Positions 61,479 through 64,000 of a stretch of DNA of 64,000 nucleotides are shown in pieces. Under the pieces are notes generated by a model, which searched no databases, was not told the DNA's origin, and saw only the letters and a list, made by a program, of their open reading frames with translations. Position numbers and translations under genes: made by a program. This stretch comes from Microbacterium sp. W4I4 (GTDB lineage: Bacteria; Actinomycetota; Actinomycetes; Actinomycetales; Microbacteriaceae), in NCBI RefSeq assembly GCF_030816235.1, contig NZ_JAUSXT010000001.1:992001-1056000 (forward strand), read 5' to 3'. Each line of letters starts with the position of its first letter. The stretch's first letter is position 1.

Positions 61479-62915
61479 ATGGCAGACGACGAACAGGATC
61501 CTTCCGACTTCGAGGAGATGCTGCGACGCATGATGTCCGGTGGTCAGATCGACCCCGAGGCCCTGCGCGACGCGCTCTCGAACATGGACGAGGGATCATT
61601 CGACCCCAGCCGGATGTCGGGACTGATGGCGCAGATGCAGGGCATGTTCGCCCAGGATCCGTGGCAGAACGCAGAGCGTCAGGCGCTGCACATCGCCAAT
61701 CGCGACGGACTGGGTATCACCGCAGGCTCCCAGACCTCCCTGGTGGATGCGTTCGGGCTGGCGAACCTGTGGCTGAGCGAGGCCACCACCATCTCGGAGC
61801 TGGCGACCGCACCGCAGGCGATGACTCGCGGCGACTGGGTGCAGAAGACCCTGCCGGTGTGGAAGGAGATCGCCTCGCCGGTCTCGACGTCCATCGCGGA
61901 CGCCCTGACCGGTGCACTCGAGGGCCAGGTGCCCGAGGAGATGCAGGGGATGGTGCAGGGTGCGGGTGAACTGATGCGGGGCCTGGGCGGATCCCTCTTC
62001 GCCGCGCAGTTCGGCCAGGTGCTCGGTCGGCTCTCGCTCGAGGTCGTCTCCGGCGGCGACGTCGGCATTCCCGTGCTGCCCGCAGGGACGGCCGCCGTCA
62101 TCCCGCAGAACATCGCCGCCTTCGGCGAGGGTCTGGAGATCCCCGAGGATCAGATCGCCCTGTACCTGGCGGTCCGCGAGCTCGCCTACGCGCGGCTGTA
62201 CCGTCACGCCAAGTGGCTGCATCTGCACGTGCTCTCCCAGATCACCGACTTCGCCCGCGGCGTGACCGTGGACATCGAAGCGCTCGAGGATCTGGCATCA
62301 CGCCTTGACCCGAGCGACCCCGAGGAGCTCCGCGCCGCCATCGAGGGCGGCGCGCTGCTGCCGACGCAGACGGATGCGCAGCGCGAGGCGCTGACCCGAC
62401 TGGAGAACCTGATCGCCACGATCGACGGCTGGGTCGACGTCGTCACCGGTCAGGCCATCGCACGCCTGCCCGACGGCGCACGGCTGGCAGAGGCGGCCCG
62501 GCGCCGCCGTGCGGTCGGCGGTCCCGCCGAGGATGCGCTCGGCGCCCTGGTCGGGCTGAAGCTGCGTCCGCGACGACTGCGCGAGGCCTCGGCGATGTGG
62601 CAGGCGGTCACGGATGCCGTCGGCGTCGCCGCCCGCGATGCGCTGTGGGACTACCCCGATCTCATGCCGGGTCCGGCCGACATCGACGACCCCTCCGCTC
62701 TGATCGCCCGCCTGCAGGCCACGCAGCGCGGTGAGGCTCCTGCCGCCGACGAGTTCGACGAGGCGCTGACCCGCCTGCTGGACGGCGAGGACTTCGGCGA
62801 CGCACCCGGCGAGGACGGCACGGACGCCTCGGCTGACGGCGACTCGGATGCCTCCGGCGAGAACGACTCGGATGCCCCTGGCGATGACCGTCCGGAAGGC
62901 GATCGCCCCGTCTGA
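61479..62915 (+). CDS. DUF2342 / F420-associated putative zinc-dependent metalloprotease family protein
   Basis: A 478-residue soluble protein (Rv3195-like). The conserved core spans about 65-400: DPWQNAERQALHIANRDG, WLSEATTIS, then GGSLFAAQFGQVLGRLS, and IALYLAVRELAYARLYRHAKWLHLHVL, the helix annotated as zincin-like in this family. I see no intact HExxH, so protease activity is doubtful. The last 50 residues are Asp/Ser/Gly-rich and disordered-looking. AGAGGG lies 9 bases before the ATG at 61479. It is divergent from the PDZ-S16 gene, as in mycobacteria. Confidence 0.88.
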   Translation: MADDEQDPSDFEEMLRRMMSGGQIDPEALRDALSNMDEGSFDPSRMSGLMAQMQGMFAQDPWQNAERQALHIANRDGLGITAGSQTSLVDAFGLANLWLSEATTISELATAPQAMTRGDWVQKTLPVWKEIASPVSTSIADALTGALEGQVPEEMQGMVQGAGELMRGLGGSLFAAQFGQVLGRLSLEVVSGGDVGIPVLPAGTAAVIPQNIAAFGEGLEIPEDQIALYLAVRELAYARLYRHAKWLHLHVLSQITDFARGVTVDIEALEDLASRLDPSDPEELRAAIEGGALLPTQTDAQREALTRLENLIATIDGWVDVVTGQAIARLPDGARLAEAARRRRAVGGPAEDALGALVGLKLRPRRLREASAMWQAVTDAVGVAARDALWDYPDLMPGPADIDDPSALIARLQATQRGEAPAADEFDEALTRLLDGEDFGDAPGEDGTDASADGDSDASGENDSDAPGDDRPEGDRPV

Positions 62916-62970
62916 TCGATTGTCCCTGCACAGGCAGGGGCTTCCGAGAAGTTGTCCACGGATCGTGCAT

Positions 62971-62997
62971 GCGCTCCCCGCGCCCGACGGGGAGCGC
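62971..62997 (+). terminator. Hairpin after the DUF2342 gene
   Basis: Perfect 10-bp stem (62971-62980 and 62988-62997) with a 7-base loop, 55 bases past the stop and directly before the next gene's -10-like box. Confidence 0.6.
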
Positions 62998-62998
62998 C

Positions 62999-63004
62999 CA
63001 CAAT
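62999..63004 (+). promoter_or_regulatory. Candidate -10 box for the E1-like gene
   Basis: CACAAT 7 bases before the ATG at 63012. The GGGGG in the spacer is an alternative ribosome site. Confidence 0.3.
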
Positions 63005-63011
63005 CGGGGGC

Positions 63012-63878
63012 ATGAGCCCTCGGACCGCCACGACGATCACCCGCCTCGACCCGCGGTATCCGCTGCTGTGGCGCGATGAGCACACGGTGCAGTTCGGGCT
63101 GGAGGCGGCGGCGTCCCTCGACGTCTCCGAACCGTGGGTCGAGCCGCTGCTGCGACGGCTGCGCGGCGGCATCCGACTCAGCACGTTCGATGTCGTCGCG
63201 CACGGCGTGGGCGCACCGCGGGAGGCGGCTCGAGAACTGCTCGCCCGGCTGAAGCCCCTGCTCGTCGGGGAGCAGCCCGCCGCCCCACCGGTCTGGGTCG
63301 ACGGCGTGAACGTGGCGAACGGCCGCGCCCAGGAGCGGATGCGGCAGGCGCTCGCCGACGAGGGCATCGCGGATGCCGGGGACAGGGAGCCCGGCTCCGT
63401 CGCCGTCGTCGTCGTGGAGGGAGCCGCCGCCGCACTGCAGTTCGCCCCTTACCTTCGCGATGACCTGCCGCATCTTCCGGTCGCCTTCGAGCGTCAGGCC
63501 GCGGTGATCGGCCCGCTGGTCTTCCCGGGGCGCACGCCCTGCCTGTCCTGCCGCGACGCGCACGAGCAGCAGCGCGATCCCGCCTGGCCGATGCTGCACG
63601 CGCAGCTGGTGGCGCGCCCGATCGAGATCACCTCGGCGCGGATCGCGCACGCGGCGGGCCTGGCCGCACGCGTGCTGCGCACGCCGGCCCGGACGACCGG
63701 CGTGATGGTGCGGGTCAGCCCTGACGGACGGATCGCCTGGCGCTCGGTGCCGCATCACGAAGGATGCCCGTGCCTCGAGCTGTCGTCCCGATCTCAGCCA
63801 GGAATCTTGAGGGACTCCGCTCCCCTCGCCCCGCGCTTCGAGACCACGAGATCGCCAGCGTACGCGCGGCCCGCGTGA
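63012..63878 (+). CDS. E1-like / TOMM cyclodehydratase-partner homologue (Rv3196-like)
   Basis: A 288-residue protein related to ThiF/E1-like leader-binding proteins of thiazole/oxazole peptide systems. After a region with RLDPRYPLLWRDEHTVQFGL come an E1-like half-domain and PLVFPGRTPCLSCRDAHEQQRDPAWP, the usual signature. CLSC and the late CPC could form a zinc site. No precursor peptide, dehydrogenase or YcaO gene is nearby. The gene sits where M. tuberculosis has Rv3196, so it is probably a housekeeping relative. The final 30 codons lie antisense to the helicase end and look non-native. Confidence 0.8.
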   Translation: MSPRTATTITRLDPRYPLLWRDEHTVQFGLEAAASLDVSEPWVEPLLRRLRGGIRLSTFDVVAHGVGAPREAARELLARLKPLLVGEQPAAPPVWVDGVNVANGRAQERMRQALADEGIADAGDREPGSVAVVVVEGAAAALQFAPYLRDDLPHLPVAFERQAAVIGPLVFPGRTPCLSCRDAHEQQRDPAWPMLHAQLVARPIEITSARIAHAAGLAARVLRTPARTTGVMVRVSPDGRIAWRSVPHHEGCPCLELSSRSQPGILRDSAPLAPRFETTRSPAYARPA

Positions 63879-64000
63879 CTCCCACGTATGCCAGCCGCCG
63901 CTCCTCGTCGATCTGGGTGAAGGTCGACGCGTAGGAGATGGGCAGCGCGCCCTCGGCCCAGCCCGCCAGCAGCACGTGCGGCCATTCCAGGCCCTTCGCC
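63715..64000 (-). CDS. uvrD2: UvrD/Rep-family DNA helicase, C-terminal end (partial)
   Basis: The last 94 residues of a superfamily 1A helicase; the rest lies beyond the window. The frame is open from 64000. It shows AKGLEWPHVLLAGWAEGALP (motif V region) and EERRLAYVGVTRAARTLA (motif VI with its Arg finger). The protein ends about 45 residues later, so no HRDC domain follows, unlike mycobacterial UvrD2. The position next to the E1-like gene supports a UvrD2 equivalent. The 3' end overlaps the E1-like gene by 164 bases on the opposite strand. Confidence 0.9.
   Translation of the reverse strand, partial: AKGLEWPHVLLAGWAEGALPISYASTFTQIDEERRLAYVGVTRAARTLAISWSRSAGRGERSPSRFLAEIGTTARGTGILRDAAPSARRSVRQG

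Noticed and set aside
63012..63878. Thiazole/oxazole-modified peptide (TOMM) biosynthetic cluster
   Set aside because: Only the E1-like protein is present; neighbours are the conserved DUF2342 and helicase genes, and no precursor or YcaO is visible.

Overview
The window is a 64 kb piece of a high-GC Gram-positive chromosome. Gene content and order point to an actinobacterium of the Microbacteriaceae, most likely Microbacterium or a close relative: a WhiB regulator, DUF3499, DUF5719, UPF0182, LGFP-repeat and LytR-CpsA-Psr proteins, and very many 4-bp ATGA/GTGA gene overlaps. The assignment rests on protein resemblance and synteny read by eye, with no database search. Both ends are cut inside genes: a catalase at the left edge and a UvrD-type helicase at the right edge. 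There is one tRNA (initiator tRNA-fMet) and no rRNA, CRISPR array, transposase, integrase or phage gene. No gene-free stretch exceeds about 300 bases.

Layout. 1-9.5 kb is housekeeping: catalase and aquaporin; a SpoIIM-like membrane protein; an SRAP-domain DNA-protein crosslink enzyme coupled to a coiled-coil protein; an RDD membrane protein; and a MacA/MacB-like ABC export operon. 8.7-15.6 kb is an actinobacterial block whose order recalls the Mycobacterium tuberculosis Rv3255c-Rv3260c region: DUF3499, degenerate metallopeptidase, DUF5719, large membrane glycosyltransferase, WhiB2-like regulator and ManA. 15.6-53 kb is almost entirely cell-envelope polysaccharide biosynthesis. 53-64 kb returns to conserved genes: HtrA protease, aminotransferase, nitrilase-family amidase, tRNA-fMet, then UPF0182, PDZ-S16 protease, DUF2342, E1-like protein and UvrD, parallel to Rv3193c-Rv3198c.

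The envelope region holds several systems. (i) A galactofuranan set: Glf makes UDP-galactofuranose, GlfT1- and GlfT2-like enzymes polymerise it, and a Wzm/Wzt pair exports it. This resembles the mycobacterial galactan machinery, but no arabinan or mycolate genes are visible here. (ii) A complete Wbp-type route to a di-N-acetylated mannuronic or glucuronic acid nucleotide sugar (sugar dehydrogenase, WbpB-, WbpE- and WbpD-like enzymes, WecB/WbpI-like 2-epimerase), with a Wzx flippase, two O-antigen-ligase-like proteins, an OafA/SGNH acyltransferase and a second Wzm/Wzt pair. (iii) Three TagB/TagF-like CDP-glycerol transferase family proteins with a GT2 enzyme, implying a teichoic-acid-like polymer, plus an LCP enzyme that could attach polymers to the wall. 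(iv) A secreted LGFP-repeat protein that carries tandem 324-bp DNA repeats and is broken by a one-base frameshift as sequenced.

Base composition is mosaic. The glfT2-like gene and the stretches 26-30.4 kb and 33-39 kb are visibly lower in GC than their neighbours, as expected for exchanged surface-polysaccharide cassettes. A recurring signal is a TANNCT-like -10 box 6-8 bases before a start codon with no Shine-Dalgarno between them. This suggests many leaderless mRNAs and was used to choose several starts.
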